A stretch of 64,000 bases of DNA from an uncultured Verrucomicrobiota bacterium (GCA_902495005.1 CABUVL010000003.1:62001-126000); one strand, 5' to 3'. Shown: positions 18,342 to 28,380, counted from the first letter of the stretch. Numbers and translations: made by a program. The notes: generated by a model from the sequence alone, not told the origin.

Positions 18342-18614
18342 ATGGAAGAATCAATAGAGGTCGAAGGGAGTGTAGTGACTGTATTACCGGGGACTACATT
18401 TAGGGTAAGATTGGATAATAACCACGAATTGTTGGCTCACATCTCTGGAAAATTGAGGAAAAATTTTATCAAGATTGGTGTTGGCGATCGTGTAAAAATG
18501 GAAATGAGCCCTTACGATTTAAACAAGGCTCGTATCTGCTACCGCATGAAACAGAATGTTCAAGGCGGCAACCCTCCAAAACGTAGTTTCGGCCCTCGTC
18601 GTAAGAATTCTTAA
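18342..18614 (+). CDS. infA: Translation initiation factor IF-1
   Basis: IF-1 binds the ribosomal A site during initiation. The S1-type OB-fold is clear: 'IEVEGSVVTVLPGTTFRVRL', 'LLAHISGKLRKNFIKIGVGD' and 'VKMEMSPYDLNKARICYR'. Standard IF-1 is about 72 residues; this one has 90 because of a basic C-terminal tail (NPPKRSFGPRRKNS), as in several PVC bacteria. It stands alone, divergent from the MFS gene, with a 129-base gap that must hold both promoters. Confidence 0.95.
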   Translation: MEESIEVEGSVVTVLPGTTFRVRLDNNHELLAHISGKLRKNFIKIGVGDRVKMEMSPYDLNKARICYRMKQNVQGGNPPKRSFGPRRKNS

Positions 18615-19042
18615 GGGGCATTTGACTAAGATTGCTTGCTTTGTTATTGCGTATTACTGTCGTATTTCTAACGATCCGGTGTGAAGAACGGGCGCTTTTT
18701 AGTTTAAGTCGTATAATGTAAACGAGATGTGAGGGAGATTGTAAGCTGGCTCGTTGCCTTAGGTTTACGGTTATTTTTATTATTTGATGGTTGGCCCTCG
18801 TATGTCGCATGTAAAAACTGCTTTCCCTTGCCGCATTTTTTGATTATTACCGCGTGCACAATGTTTCTAGAAGGGATGCGAGGATTGAATCGATGAAATT
18901 CTGAAATTGGGTCAAGCTATGAGCTTAGTCTAGCATGCAGACAAGCATTTTTTCGAAGGAATGAAATTGGGGATTGTTTTTGACAATTTGCGATATCAAT
19001 TCCTAAAAAGAACGTGCCGGTACTTCCCAGCTTTACATTTCC
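18615..19042 (+). other. Intergenic region between infA and the def operon
   Basis: About 430 bases without a supported gene. A 113-codon reverse frame covers part of it and the end of infA, but its composition is unconvincing. I see no tRNA, no direct repeat and no terminator for infA. It could hold a small RNA, but nothing in the sequence shows one. Confidence 0.5.
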
Positions 19043-19074
19043 AAAAAATTACGCCTCATCTTAGATGATGTAAT
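19043..19074 (-). terminator. Terminator of the sulP-tilS-ftsH-def operon
   Basis: Read on the reverse strand, ATTAC pairs with GTAAT around an inner TCATC/GATGA stem, followed directly by six T. It lies about 27 bases past the def stop. Confidence 0.7.
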
Positions 19075-19100
19075 GCTAAAGCATTTGTTAGAGTTGTGCC

Positions 19101-19676
19101 TTACTCTTCTTCGTAAATGATGGTGCCTTTTTGTTCTTTCAGGGCCTGCAGAAGATCCGCGTTTTGTTTCCTTTCAAATTTTGTCATGCGGTCGATAAAT
19201 AAGATGCCTTGCAAATGATCAAGTTCGTGTTGCACGCAGCGGGCCATTAATTTCTCGCAGACAAGTTGATGTTGGCATCCGTCGGTGTCTTGATATTTTA
19301 CGTGAATTTTTACGTAGCGGCTGACCGTGCCACAGATTTTTGGGAGGGAGAGACAGCCCTCTTCCGCTTGTTCGGTAATGGCGTGGATGGGTTCGAAGGA
19401 TGGGTTGACTAAAACCAAAGGTTGAATGAGTTGCAAGGGAATTGTCTTTCCATCGAGGATCACCGTCTCTCCGGTACAAGATGTTTGCAAGTCAATGACC
19501 ACTAATTTGCAATTTTCCCCAACCTGCGGGGCGGCTAAACCAATCCCATTGGCAACGTACATCGTTTGTATCATGTTTTGAGCAAGCTCTTTCAGAGCCT
19601 TGTCAAACTTTTCAACCGCAATCGTCTTTTGCCTTAATTCCGGCATCCCGTAGGTGTATATGGGAAGATTTTTCAT
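19101..19676 (-). CDS. def: Peptide deformylase
   Basis: Removes the formyl group from the N-terminal Met of new proteins. At 191 residues it is the usual length. All three family motifs are present: GIGLAAPQ (residues 44-51), EEGCLS (105-110, with metal-binding Cys108) and HELDH (150-154, two metal His and the catalytic Glu). The C-terminal 'MTKFERKQNADLLQAL' helix is also typical. Its ATG overlaps the ftsH stop by four bases, and a hairpin terminator follows, so it is the last gene of this operon. Confidence 0.96.
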   Translation of the reverse strand: MKNLPIYTYGMPELRQKTIAVEKFDKALKELAQNMIQTMYVANGIGLAAPQVGENCKLVVIDLQTSCTGETVILDGKTIPLQLIQPLVLVNPSFEPIHAITEQAEEGCLSLPKICGTVSRYVKIHVKYQDTDGCQHQLVCEKLMARCVQHELDHLQGILFIDRMTKFERKQNADLLQALKEQKGTIIYEEE

Positions 19677-21739
19677 GGGTGTTCTACAGATACCTCTGGG
19701 GTTGGGTTGATATCATTGATCTGTGTGCTTGTCTCTTTATCTTGTACAGGCGCGTTTGCCGTTTTAGGAAGCGCAATTTCAGATACGATGTGTCCGTGTT
19801 CTACAATTTCGTAAACGTGTTTTCCTTCAAGCGTCTCGTACTTTAATAAATCTTGCGCGAGTTGCTCGAGGCAGCTTCGTTTTTCCATTAAAATGTTGGA
19901 GGCGCGTGTGAATTGTTCCTGAACAATTTTTGCGATCATTGCATCAATCCTTTGGGCCGTTTGCTCGCTGTAATTTTGCTCACGCGCAATTTCTCGTCCC
20001 AGGAAAATGTGCTCTTGGTTGTCCCCGAACGACAGGGGGCCCAATTCACTCATACCCCAATCGCAAACCATTTTGCGGGCTAATTTTGTAGCAGATCGGA
20101 TATCTGATGAAGCGCCACTCGTTTGTTCATTAAAGGTGAGCTCCTCGGCGATACGGCCACCCATTGCACAGCAAATTTGATTTAACGCCTGTTGCTTTGA
20201 ATAATTCAAAAAATCTTTGGAGGGAAGCATCATGGTGCTTCCGAGGCTTTGTCCTCTTGGAATGATGGTGACCTTGTGGATGGGAAGCGAGCCGTCATCA
20301 ATAACTGCCTGAACAATGGCGTGTCCCGCTTCGTGGTAAGCGGTGATTTTTTTATCTTTGTCATCCATGAGCTTCTTGCGCTCACGACCAAAAGAAATTT
20401 TATCACGTGCTTCATCCAAATCGGTGGAGTCAACTTCCGTTTTTGACTGACGGGCCGCCAACAATGCCGCTTCGTTGAGAAGATTCTCCAGTTCTGCGCC
20501 CGAATAACCGGAAGTGTTGCGAGCCACAACTTTTAAATCGACCTTTGATGAAAGCTTAATCTTTTTTGCATGTACGGCCAGAATTTGTTCACGGCCGTGA
20601 ATATCGGGCAGATCCAGAACAATTTGACGATCGAATCGCCCTGGACGTAGAAGTGCGCTGTCGAGCACGTCCGGTCGGTTCGTGGCGGCCACCAATATAA
20701 TGCCATCGCGGGATTCAAATCCGTCCATTTCTACCAAGAGGGCATTGAGCGTTTGTTCACGTTCGTCATTGCCTCCACCCAAGCCGGCGCCACGTTGACG
20801 TCCCACGGCATCAATTTCATCAATAAATATGAGGCAGGGGGCATTTTTTTTAGCCTGGTCAAACATGTCACGGACACGTGAGGCTCCGACACCCACGAAC
20901 ATCTCTACGAAGTCAGAACCGCTGATGCTGAAGAACGGTACGTCGGCTTCACCGGCAATAGCCTTGGCCAGAAGCGTCTTACCGGTACCTGGAGCACCAA
21001 TCATTAGACAGCCTTTGGGAATGCGTCCGCCGATTTCCTGAAATTTTTTAGGGTTTTTGAGAAAGTCAACGATCTCTTTGACTTCTTCTTTTGCCTCATC
21101 GCAGCCGGCGACATCGGTGAACGTGACCTTCTTCTTGTCTTCCTGAAGCAGCTTTGCCTTGCTGCGTCCAAAGCTCATGGCTCCCTTGCTCGCCACGCGT
21201 ACTTGTCGAATGAATAAAAAATATAAAATTCCAAAAATGATCAGAAATGGCAACACGTTCATCAAAATAGAGGACAACAAGGTGCTCGCCGGACGTTCTT
21301 TAAATTGAAGGCCTGTATTGCTTTCCAGCAATTCATTGAAACGGTTGTCCGTTAATCGCCCGCTGGCTTCAAATTGAAGGGGCAAGGACGTCGCGCCGGC
21401 TTTGTCCTTAAGAATAGCTTGCTGACTCCAAACATTGGTCCGATCGTTTTGCAAAATGCCGTAAATTTGTTCGGCGTTATTTCTTAAGCGGCCTCTTATC
21501 TTGTACCATTGGGGCCCGCCCGTAACATCGGATTGAATTTCTGCATTTTCAATGAGATTTTTTTGTGCCATCATTAGCACTTGAGAGACCGTTAAATTTA
21601 ATTTACCTTCCGGCGTCAGTGCGAGTGAATTTAAAACGAGCAAAAATAACAAAATAGTGCCCCAAATGAGAAAGCTCTTGGGCTTGAAAGACTTTTGCTG
21701 AATAGGACGGTTGCTGGGATTATTTGCCGATTTTTTCAT
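19673..21739 (-). CDS. ftsH: ATP-dependent zinc metalloprotease FtsH
   Basis: Membrane-anchored AAA+ protease that degrades misfolded membrane proteins and short-lived regulators. At 688 residues it is full length. Order: basic N-terminus, helix 1 (about residues 23-41), periplasmic domain, helix 2 (about residues 153-175), Walker A 'GAPGTGKT' near residue 250, Walker B 'IFIDEIDA', second region of homology 'NRPDVLDSALLRPGRFDRQ', then the zinc site 'HEAGH' near residue 470. The C-terminal tail (Pro, Thr and acidic) is variable. It lies between tilS (12-base gap) and def (overlap); tilS-ftsH adjacency is common in bacteria. Confidence 0.97.
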   Translation of the reverse strand: MKKSANNPSNRPIQQKSFKPKSFLIWGTILLFLLVLNSLALTPEGKLNLTVSQVLMMAQKNLIENAEIQSDVTGGPQWYKIRGRLRNNAEQIYGILQNDRTNVWSQQAILKDKAGATSLPLQFEASGRLTDNRFNELLESNTGLQFKERPASTLLSSILMNVLPFLIIFGILYFLFIRQVRVASKGAMSFGRSKAKLLQEDKKKVTFTDVAGCDEAKEEVKEIVDFLKNPKKFQEIGGRIPKGCLMIGAPGTGKTLLAKAIAGEADVPFFSISGSDFVEMFVGVGASRVRDMFDQAKKNAPCLIFIDEIDAVGRQRGAGLGGGNDEREQTLNALLVEMDGFESRDGIILVAATNRPDVLDSALLRPGRFDRQIVLDLPDIHGREQILAVHAKKIKLSSKVDLKVVARNTSGYSGAELENLLNEAALLAARQSKTEVDSTDLDEARDKISFGRERKKLMDDKDKKITAYHEAGHAIVQAVIDDGSLPIHKVTIIPRGQSLGSTMMLPSKDFLNYSKQQALNQICCAMGGRIAEELTFNEQTSGASSDIRSATKLARKMVCDWGMSELGPLSFGDNQEHIFLGREIAREQNYSEQTAQRIDAMIAKIVQEQFTRASNILMEKRSCLEQLAQDLLKYETLEGKHVYEIVEHGHIVSEIALPKTANAPVQDKETSTQINDINPTPEVSVEHP

Positions 21740-21750
21740 TTTAATGAATG

Positions 21751-23190
21751 TTATATTAATTTTTCATACCTATAAGTCAATAAGACAGATGAATTCGTTT
21801 GAGGCTCAATTCTAAAAGGGTGAGCGATGGGGAGCCCCGGAATCCAGACAATCTGATCGTTTTGATTACAAATAACAGGCCTTTGATATTTAGTGGAATA
21901 GTTTATCTTACGCTCTACAAATAAATTTTTGACTTTTTTTTCACAATGGAAGTGAATGGGGTGGTAACGATCCCCGGGAGCCCATGCACGTACGTATAAT
22001 TTGTCAACCTTTGATGCGTCCAAATATGCGTAATGTTCATCGGAATACTTCCCTTGAAAAATTTTTTCTTTTTCGTGGCTTGAAAGAATTTCGCTCGTTC
22101 TTGTCAGGCAAGCATTGTTTGGGTAATAAATCTTACTGTCAGTCGCTAACGGCATCAGTCGTGGGGTGTACGGAATGGTTTGCAAAGGCGTGGCTTGTAT
22201 CCGAATGAATTCGTCAACGATGCAAATGCGATGCGTCTTATCAACGGAAATGTAACAAGGTTTCGAGCTACTACAGAGCGCTGTTTTAATCTTTTCGACA
22301 ATGTCGAACGTAATCGATTTTATTTTAAAATTGTTGAGCCAAGTGGTGATGAATTTGCGTTGTAAGGAGTCTGGCATGGCAAGGATCACTTGAATGGCGA
22401 TGGTGTCATTTTTTATATCAATGCCTTGTGAATATTGACGATAGAGCGCCTCCCAATCGTGCTGTTGTTCCAACAATAATCGGCAAGTTTTTTGCACCCC
22501 ACTTTGCCATTTGTTGACACCAAAAACTTGCTGCATGGTGGGGACAAGCACGTGCCGAATGCGATTGCGCAGGATGTCCGTTTGGGTGTTCGACGCGTCT
22601 TCAACGAAAGGGAGATCGAGCGTATGGCAGGTTTGCTTAATTTGATCTTTGCTCAGTGTCAGCAGGGGGCGAAGTCGTATGTGCCCGTTCGCAAATGCTT
22701 GAATGGGTTTGGGGGCGATGAGCCCGTCGATTGAACTGCCTCGAACTAAACGCATGAAGAAAGTTTCGATGAGATCGTCCCTGTGATGGCCAAGTAATAA
22801 AAAATGCCCCTTGTACTTGTCCAATACGTTTGAAAAATAAGAGTAACGGAGCTCTCTCAGTTGTTGTTCATTGAATTTGGTTTCGCTTGTTAGCGTCCGA
22901 GTCCCGATTTCTATGGGAAGATTCAGCTGCTTGGCCACATCTTGCATGTGGATGGCTTCTGCATCTGAAACGCTTCTCATCTTGTGATTATAATGTAAAA
23001 CTATACACGGATTTTTGGGCCAATACAATCGGGTTAGCAGCAGTAAGCATAAGGAATCTGAGCCCCCGGAACAGGCGACGAATAGAGTTTCGTCGGGATG
23101 GTGGTCAAGGAAATCGACGACCGTGGGTTCCAAACTACTTTTTGGGAGTAGCTCGGCGAGTCGCGGGTATAAGCTGTCGGGATGAATCAT
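21751..23190 (-). CDS. tilS: tRNA(Ile)-lysidine synthase
   Basis: Converts C34 of the CAU anticodon of a tRNA-Ile to lysidine using ATP and lysine, so that it reads AUA. The PP-loop 'CSGGSDSLCLL' is at residues 40-50 (SGGSDS 41-46), followed by 'VLHYNHKMRSVSDAEA' and 'LGHHRDDLIETFFMRLVRGS', all family marks. The C-terminal substrate-binding region has 'RAWAPGDRYHPI' and 'KKVKNLFVERKI'. At 479 residues it is a long-form TilS, as in E. coli. Its start overlaps the sulP stop by four bases. Confidence 0.95.
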   Translation of the reverse strand: MIHPDSLYPRLAELLPKSSLEPTVVDFLDHHPDETLFVACSGGSDSLCLLLLTRLYWPKNPCIVLHYNHKMRSVSDAEAIHMQDVAKQLNLPIEIGTRTLTSETKFNEQQLRELRYSYFSNVLDKYKGHFLLLGHHRDDLIETFFMRLVRGSSIDGLIAPKPIQAFANGHIRLRPLLTLSKDQIKQTCHTLDLPFVEDASNTQTDILRNRIRHVLVPTMQQVFGVNKWQSGVQKTCRLLLEQQHDWEALYRQYSQGIDIKNDTIAIQVILAMPDSLQRKFITTWLNNFKIKSITFDIVEKIKTALCSSSKPCYISVDKTHRICIVDEFIRIQATPLQTIPYTPRLMPLATDSKIYYPNNACLTRTSEILSSHEKEKIFQGKYSDEHYAYLDASKVDKLYVRAWAPGDRYHPIHFHCEKKVKNLFVERKINYSTKYQRPVICNQNDQIVWIPGLPIAHPFRIEPQTNSSVLLTYRYEKLI

Positions 23191-25067
23191 AGGGGCATTT
23201 GTGTTCGATCTTTAACCGTCCTGTTGGGCTGGCTTACGCTGCGGTTTAAACTGCTTGTGCAGTTTTGAAGGTGAGAGATGGACGTTGTTTGATCGGCGAA
23301 GATACGTATGTTGACCTTTTTGTGTCCTACGATGTCACAGGCGTGTTTGAGGGCTGAGGCGGTGGATTGGTTCATATTGTCCCTGATGTCCAAGAAGATA
23401 TTACTGGGTCCAATTTTTTGAATCATACCTGAACGTTGCAGTATCTTAAACACGAGGGGGTTTACTTCACTTAAAATTAAGATGCGATGCTGTTTCGTCA
23501 TGTGCAGCAGTAATTCTTCTAACGCGAGGATGCAGGTCGCGTCAACGTGCATGGCGTTGCGCATTTTTAACAGAAGAACTTTTAAATGCGGCCTTTCGCT
23601 GATGATGCGCATTTGATCCAGAAAAATATCCGAGGACGCGAAAAAGAGGTTGCCTTCGATGTGCAAGATGGAGATCTCCAAGTGGCGTGGCCGTTGATGC
23701 TTGGTTGTGATTTCTGTAATTTTGTGTTTATCATCGTAGGTGTATTCGTAAAATTTGGGAACGGCGGCTTTCCTCAAAAACAGGGCGATGGATAAAAAGA
23801 CGCCCAGGTAAATTGCGATGTGGATTGGAAAGATGAATGCGGATATGAAGGTGAGGAAGAATACGCACGCGTCTGATTTCGTCGAGGTAATCACAATTTT
23901 TAAAGAGCGTTTGTCAAATAGACCGATCGCAAGGACGATGAGCAAAGTCGATAGGCAGGCTTTGGGGATGTAGTGGAAAAGAGGTCCCAAGGCGATGATG
24001 CCGAGTATGCAAAAGAGCCCACAAAATAAGGCGGTTAAGGCGGTTTTAGCGCCATTGGTGTACGCCGTCGAAGACCGTACCAATGAGGCGGATGCCGGCA
24101 TGCCAGAAAAGAGGCCGCAAAATATGTTTGCCAAGCCTAGGCTGAGAACCATTTGGTTGATGCGGGCCATTTGCCCAGAACGTGCAGAAAGTGTTTTAAG
24201 AATGCTTGTGCCGTCAATCAGGCAAACGAAGCTCAATGCCAAGGCGGTGTCGGCTATAATATTTATATTGTCCAGACTTAAACTTTGCCAGGTGCTGTGC
24301 CATGTCCCTTTTTGAAGGGCACTTAATGTGTGAAATGAGCAGTGGAAACAAGCTTGGAAGAGGTAGGAAATGACGGCCATGCAGAGAATTGTGATGGCGA
24401 TGTGGGGAGTACGCGGGAGACGTATTTTACAAAAAAGATAAATGCCTACGGTCAGTAAGCTGACGACGACATCGGCCATTTGTGCGTGACTGCAATTTTT
24501 GAGCGTGGCAATTAGAGTGTCCAAGAAGGTATAGGAGCCGTCGCACTGCAGTTTTAATTCAAAACCGAGCGTATTGTGTATTTGATTAATGATTAGAATA
24601 AAAATGATGGCAGTAATGTATCCGAAGCTGACACTTCGAGAAATGTATTGGATTAAATTGGCGACGTTAAAAAATGCGCCAAAGACGAGAAAGCTGCCGG
24701 CCAAGATCAGTAGGGTGGGGAGGTACAGGGGAATGTTCTCTGCCGGAATGCCCGCCGTTGCGAGGGCACTCATAACGAGAACTGCCGTCGAGTTCGTGGG
24801 CCCCAAATTTAAAAAATACGAGCCCGAGAAAATTGCGGCGGTGACGGTGGCGATGGTGGCACCGTAGAGACCGTATTCAATGGGAAGCCCTGCAAGTAAA
24901 GCGTACGCCATTGCTTGAGGGAAAACAATGAGCGCTACACTGAGCCCGGCAAACACATCGTGACGTAACTTGTCTACATTGTAAGAACGTAAGTCCTTAC
25001 GAATGGGTAATAAGTCAAGACCGTTTTCTTTTAAACAGCCTGCAATATTTTTCCAGTGCGTCTGCAT
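23187..25067 (-). CDS. SulP-family anion transporter with STAS domain
   Basis: A 626-residue secondary transporter. The N-terminal signature 'LRHDVFAGLSVALIVFPQ' with 'AMAYALLAGLPIEYGLYGA' is diagnostic for SulP (sulfate, bicarbonate or other anions). About 10-14 hydrophobic segments follow to roughly residue 430. The C-terminal STAS domain is seen in 'LHIEGNLFFASSDIFLDQM', 'LKVLLLKMRNAMHVDATCIL' and 'GMIQKIGPSNIFLDI'. A polar tail of about 40 residues ends the protein. The substrate cannot be read from sequence. It heads the operon sulP-tilS-ftsH-def. Confidence 0.92.
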   Translation of the reverse strand: MQTHWKNIAGCLKENGLDLLPIRKDLRSYNVDKLRHDVFAGLSVALIVFPQAMAYALLAGLPIEYGLYGATIATVTAAIFSGSYFLNLGPTNSTAVLVMSALATAGIPAENIPLYLPTLLILAGSFLVFGAFFNVANLIQYISRSVSFGYITAIIFILIINQIHNTLGFELKLQCDGSYTFLDTLIATLKNCSHAQMADVVVSLLTVGIYLFCKIRLPRTPHIAITILCMAVISYLFQACFHCSFHTLSALQKGTWHSTWQSLSLDNINIIADTALALSFVCLIDGTSILKTLSARSGQMARINQMVLSLGLANIFCGLFSGMPASASLVRSSTAYTNGAKTALTALFCGLFCILGIIALGPLFHYIPKACLSTLLIVLAIGLFDKRSLKIVITSTKSDACVFFLTFISAFIFPIHIAIYLGVFLSIALFLRKAAVPKFYEYTYDDKHKITEITTKHQRPRHLEISILHIEGNLFFASSDIFLDQMRIISERPHLKVLLLKMRNAMHVDATCILALEELLLHMTKQHRILILSEVNPLVFKILQRSGMIQKIGPSNIFLDIRDNMNQSTASALKHACDIVGHKKVNIRIFADQTTSISHLQNCTSSLNRSVSQPNRTVKDRTQMPL

Positions 25068-25480
25068 TGTTTGCTTTACGAAACTCGCCTAGGACATCGG
25101 TAGATGTTTTGCTTTTTTTTGTCAACATTTTATATGGGATGAATAAATTCTGTTGCATGTGTAGTGGTAATTTGTGATTTGCTGGGTCGACGATAAATGT
25201 CATATCAGCCTTACCAATTTATTTGATCTAAGACAGAAGTTCCTTAGATGTATTCGCGGAATTTTTATAATGACCGCTTAAAAATAATCGAGGGAGCGCC
25301 AGCTTGTGTGCAGTGAATTACGATTTCAAAGGATGGGGCAATGGGCTTGTTTAAAAAATGCGATTGACGTAAGATGCATTCGGAAAATGCTTAGCATATA
25401 ATTAACGGGTGTCCGTGGATTTCAGAATTACAAGGGGCGGCATTATAAGTGGTATAAGCGCCTAACTACTTAAACGAATT
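25068..25480 (-). other. Intergenic region upstream of sulP
   Basis: About 410 bases. A 62-codon reverse ORF (25015-25203) overlaps the sulP start in another frame and has no recognisable features. The rest is AT-rich and must carry the sulP promoter; I could not pick a convincing -35/-10 pair. No tRNA seen. Confidence 0.5.
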
Positions 25481-25521
25481 AAAAAATAAATGCTGGAGTA
25501 ATCAAAATGAACCCCAGCATT
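25481..25521 (-). terminator. Terminator of the 25.5-27.3 kb gene
   Basis: On the reverse strand AATGCTGG (25514-25521) pairs with CCAGCATT (25489-25496), followed by ATTTATTTTTT. It lies about 20 bases after the stop of the large unknown exported protein. Confidence 0.75.
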
Positions 25522-25541
25522 GAGATTATAAAGCAATTTTT

Positions 25542-27299
25542 CTATTCATTGATTTTGAAAGAGGGTGCTTTTCCCGCATTTGCTTGATTTTTTAACAAGG
25601 TTGTCAGCTTACTCAAACACGACAAAGGCAGATCCACTTGCAATTGCAGTGTGCTTGCCTCTTGAATGGTTTTGATCTTTAAATAGTTTTCTGCCTCCGG
25701 GGCCTTTTGGATGGTAGAGTTGCTAAAGAAAGAGTTAAGTATGCTTTCAAGATTAATTGTACAATCCATTAGGGCCTTTGTACTTAAGGTGACGGGGGCC
25801 GAGAAATCTTTTGAGCTGCACTCATCGATGAATTTTTCCATCGCTTGTCGATTGTTCGCACACAATAGGTTGTCGTTGACAAGTGTGAAAAATAATTGTT
25901 CCAGCATATCCAGAACATCGAGTTTATATGCAATTGTGCATCCATGGACCACTTTATTTTTATAGGTGAAGACTTCTTTGTCAAAGCGGCACACAAAAGG
26001 TGGATTGTTTGCCTCTTTCTTGGCTCCTGACGTTGGAATGACTGACTTAAGGAATGCGTTTAATTTGACATTGATAAGGTCGTCTAGAAATTGTACCAAT
26101 TCTGCATCTTTCAATTTGTTAACGGGGGAAAAGTACGTACACGGGCTGTTTCCAGCTTTCGCATCCACCATCGTTGCCGTGCTCACCATGTGACCTGCAT
26201 GTTTTTTTTGCCACGTGTCGATCGATTGTATCATTTCTTGGATCTTAGGCCAGTCGAAATAGTTTGCAATGGAGGCAGGTATAATTGTATTTAATGTATC
26301 AATGAATTCCTTGGCTAGCAACGGCGTCAAGTCAATGTAAGGAGACAGGTACACTGAATGAATGTCGCTTTGCAAGTGTGACTTCGGCAGCTTGAGTGTG
26401 ACAGTTGTTGCGGGGCGTTTAGGGAAAAGTCGAATAAATTTAGACTGTTCTGTAAAGTGGTTTGAATAAATTAACGAGAGCGTATTGTTGTCGGTATGTT
26501 TGAGATCTATCTGAACAGATTCGATTTCGTTTAATAAAAATTTGCCGAATGCTTCTAATTCTTTGCCTAAGAGGAGCTTGCAATCCAAGGAAGACAAGAA
26601 AACTCGGGCCTGAATATCTGTATCAAAGGGGGCCTTAAGGAATGTCATTAACTCGTCCCAATGGCCCTTCATATTGTTGATAAGTTTGGTGTCGCCAAAA
26701 ACCTTCCATCCGTCTTCAATGATTTTTGAGCTGGGTAGAGGTTGGAGCGAATTGACGGACTTTTGCGCCTGTGGTAAGCCTTGTAATATTTTGACGAGGT
26801 ATGCGTCGTCCTGCGCATTGAAGAAATAGAGAGGCGTAAAATTTTTGTCCGTGGAAAAGTAAGCGATGTAAGCCGCGTGCTCGGACGATACGCCTGGGCA
26901 ATTCATTCCGCCGAAGGAACCGGTTAGCAAGAGGGCGATGGTGCTGGCGTATTCGGGCACAATGGACTCTACCATTTTGACGTATTCATTCAATACGGTG
27001 GGTAAGGGCTTGCATTTTACGCAAGCCAACATCTTGATGGAATGGTTGTTCTGTGCGGCTTGTTCTTTTGCGGGTAAACTATTTTTAGCATCTTGGGACG
27101 CAGAAGCGCCATTACAATGCGGTCCTGTTAAAGTTAAAAAGCAACATGATAACGCGATTATGAGGTAATTCACAATAGGAAGATAGTGTGCCGTACTCGC
27201 CAGTCGCAAGGATCTTAAAATGGAAATTTTTCTATGATCTGAAAAAAACGCAAACGCCCCTTGTGCCATCTGTTGTTTCCGAAGTAATCGTTTAAACAT
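25542..27299 (-). CDS. Large exported protein of unknown function
   Basis: I do not recognise this 585-residue protein. A basic N-terminus is followed by a hydrophobic segment at about residues 42-58 ('PIVNYLIIALSCCFLTL'), probably an uncleaved anchor or a signal peptide with an unusually long n-region; a later start inside the first 40 codons is possible. The rest is soluble and mixed alpha/beta, with scattered Cys, and contains phrases such as 'YIAYFSTDKNFTPLYFF' and 'YLSPYIDLTPLLAKEFIDTL'. There are no repeats or known catalytic motifs. It is a monocistronic unit with its own terminator, divergent from accA. Probably periplasmic or surface-associated (inference). Confidence 0.7.
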   Translation of the reverse strand: MFKRLLRKQQMAQGAFAFFSDHRKISILRSLRLASTAHYLPIVNYLIIALSCCFLTLTGPHCNGASASQDAKNSLPAKEQAAQNNHSIKMLACVKCKPLPTVLNEYVKMVESIVPEYASTIALLLTGSFGGMNCPGVSSEHAAYIAYFSTDKNFTPLYFFNAQDDAYLVKILQGLPQAQKSVNSLQPLPSSKIIEDGWKVFGDTKLINNMKGHWDELMTFLKAPFDTDIQARVFLSSLDCKLLLGKELEAFGKFLLNEIESVQIDLKHTDNNTLSLIYSNHFTEQSKFIRLFPKRPATTVTLKLPKSHLQSDIHSVYLSPYIDLTPLLAKEFIDTLNTIIPASIANYFDWPKIQEMIQSIDTWQKKHAGHMVSTATMVDAKAGNSPCTYFSPVNKLKDAELVQFLDDLINVKLNAFLKSVIPTSGAKKEANNPPFVCRFDKEVFTYKNKVVHGCTIAYKLDVLDMLEQLFFTLVNDNLLCANNRQAMEKFIDECSSKDFSAPVTLSTKALMDCTINLESILNSFFSNSTIQKAPEAENYLKIKTIQEASTLQLQVDLPLSCLSKLTTLLKNQANAGKAPSFKINE

Positions 27300-27411
27300 G
27301 GAATTACATATTAAAGTTCAAAATAAAGAAGTAAAGGAAATAGCGAGTTAGATATTCGAATAAAAGAGTTGAATTTGTTGTTCAGGCGCCTAGCATTAAA
27401 CTCAAAAACTT

Positions 27412-28380
27412 ATGGAACAGCCATCTCAGTATACCCTCGATTTTGAAAAACCATTACTGGCGTTAAGTCAACAGCTGGATCAAATTCGGCGTTTGTCAAA
27501 CGAAAATCAGGTGCCAATGGACGATGAAATCCACGCGATTGAATTGAAGATCCAACAGACTAAGGAACACATTTACAAGCATCTGACGGCATGGCAGAAA
27601 ATTAAAATTGCACGACACCCACAACGTCCTTACGCGTTGGATTACATTCACGCGATTTTTGAGGATTTTCAGGAACTCCACGGGGATCGTTGTTTCGGGG
27701 ACGACCAGGCCCTTATTGGCGGTCTTGCGCTTTTTGAGAAAGCTCCTGTGATGATTGTTGCACAACAGAAAGGACGCTCCTTAAAAGAGAACATTAAGCG
27801 TAGTTTTGGTTGCCCCAACCCCGAAGGCTATCGTAAGGCGCTGCGTCTGATGAAGATGGCAGAGAAATTTAGAATTCCCCTCATTTCATTTATCGATACG
27901 CCCGGTGCTTACCCCGGTATTGGTGCAGAAGAGCGACATATTGCGGAGGCAATTGCGGTCAATTTGCGCGAAATGAGCAGTTTGCAAACGCCAAGCCTTG
28001 CCATTGTGATTGGCGAAGGGGGCTCGGGCGGTGCCTTGGGTATTGGTGTGGTTGATCGCATTCTCATTCTGGAAAATGCTTACTATTCGGTGATTTCGCC
28101 CGAAGGATGTGCCGCCATTTTGTGGAAAGATCGCGCCAAAGCACCCGATGCCGCCAATGCATTGAAATTATCGGCAGAACACTTAAAGTCTTTTCAAATT
28201 GTTGACGAAGTGATTAAGGAACCTTTGGGCGGTGCGCATGTAGATCCAACTGCTTGTTTCAACAATGTTCGATGCGCCATAAAATCTCATTTAAATGAAA
28301 TAATCAACGTGCCCATCGATCAACTCATTGAACAGAGGTATCAAAAATTTAGAGCCATGGGCATTTTTGAAGAAAAATGA
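27412..28380 (+). CDS. accA: Acetyl-CoA carboxylase carboxyltransferase subunit alpha
   Basis: With AccD it transfers the carboxyl group from biotin to acetyl-CoA to make malonyl-CoA, the first step of fatty-acid synthesis. At 322 residues it is standard. Marks are 'LEIKIQQTKEHIY'-like N-terminal helices, 'ARHPQRPYALDYI', 'FQELHGDRCFGDD', 'FIDTPGAYPGIGAEERHIAEAIA' in order, and 'GEGGSGGALGIGVVD'. The following glmM start overlaps its stop in an ATGA, so the two are translationally coupled, linking lipid and wall precursor supply. Confidence 0.96.
   Translation: MEQPSQYTLDFEKPLLALSQQLDQIRRLSNENQVPMDDEIHAIELKIQQTKEHIYKHLTAWQKIKIARHPQRPYALDYIHAIFEDFQELHGDRCFGDDQALIGGLALFEKAPVMIVAQQKGRSLKENIKRSFGCPNPEGYRKALRLMKMAEKFRIPLISFIDTPGAYPGIGAEERHIAEAIAVNLREMSSLQTPSLAIVIGEGGSGGALGIGVVDRILILENAYYSVISPEGCAAILWKDRAKAPDAANALKLSAEHLKSFQIVDEVIKEPLGGAHVDPTACFNNVRCAIKSHLNEIINVPIDQLIEQRYQKFRAMGIFEEK

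Noticed and set aside
25015..25203. 62-codon reverse ORF before sulP
   Set aside because: Overlaps the sulP start in another frame and shows no signal, motif or ribosome site.
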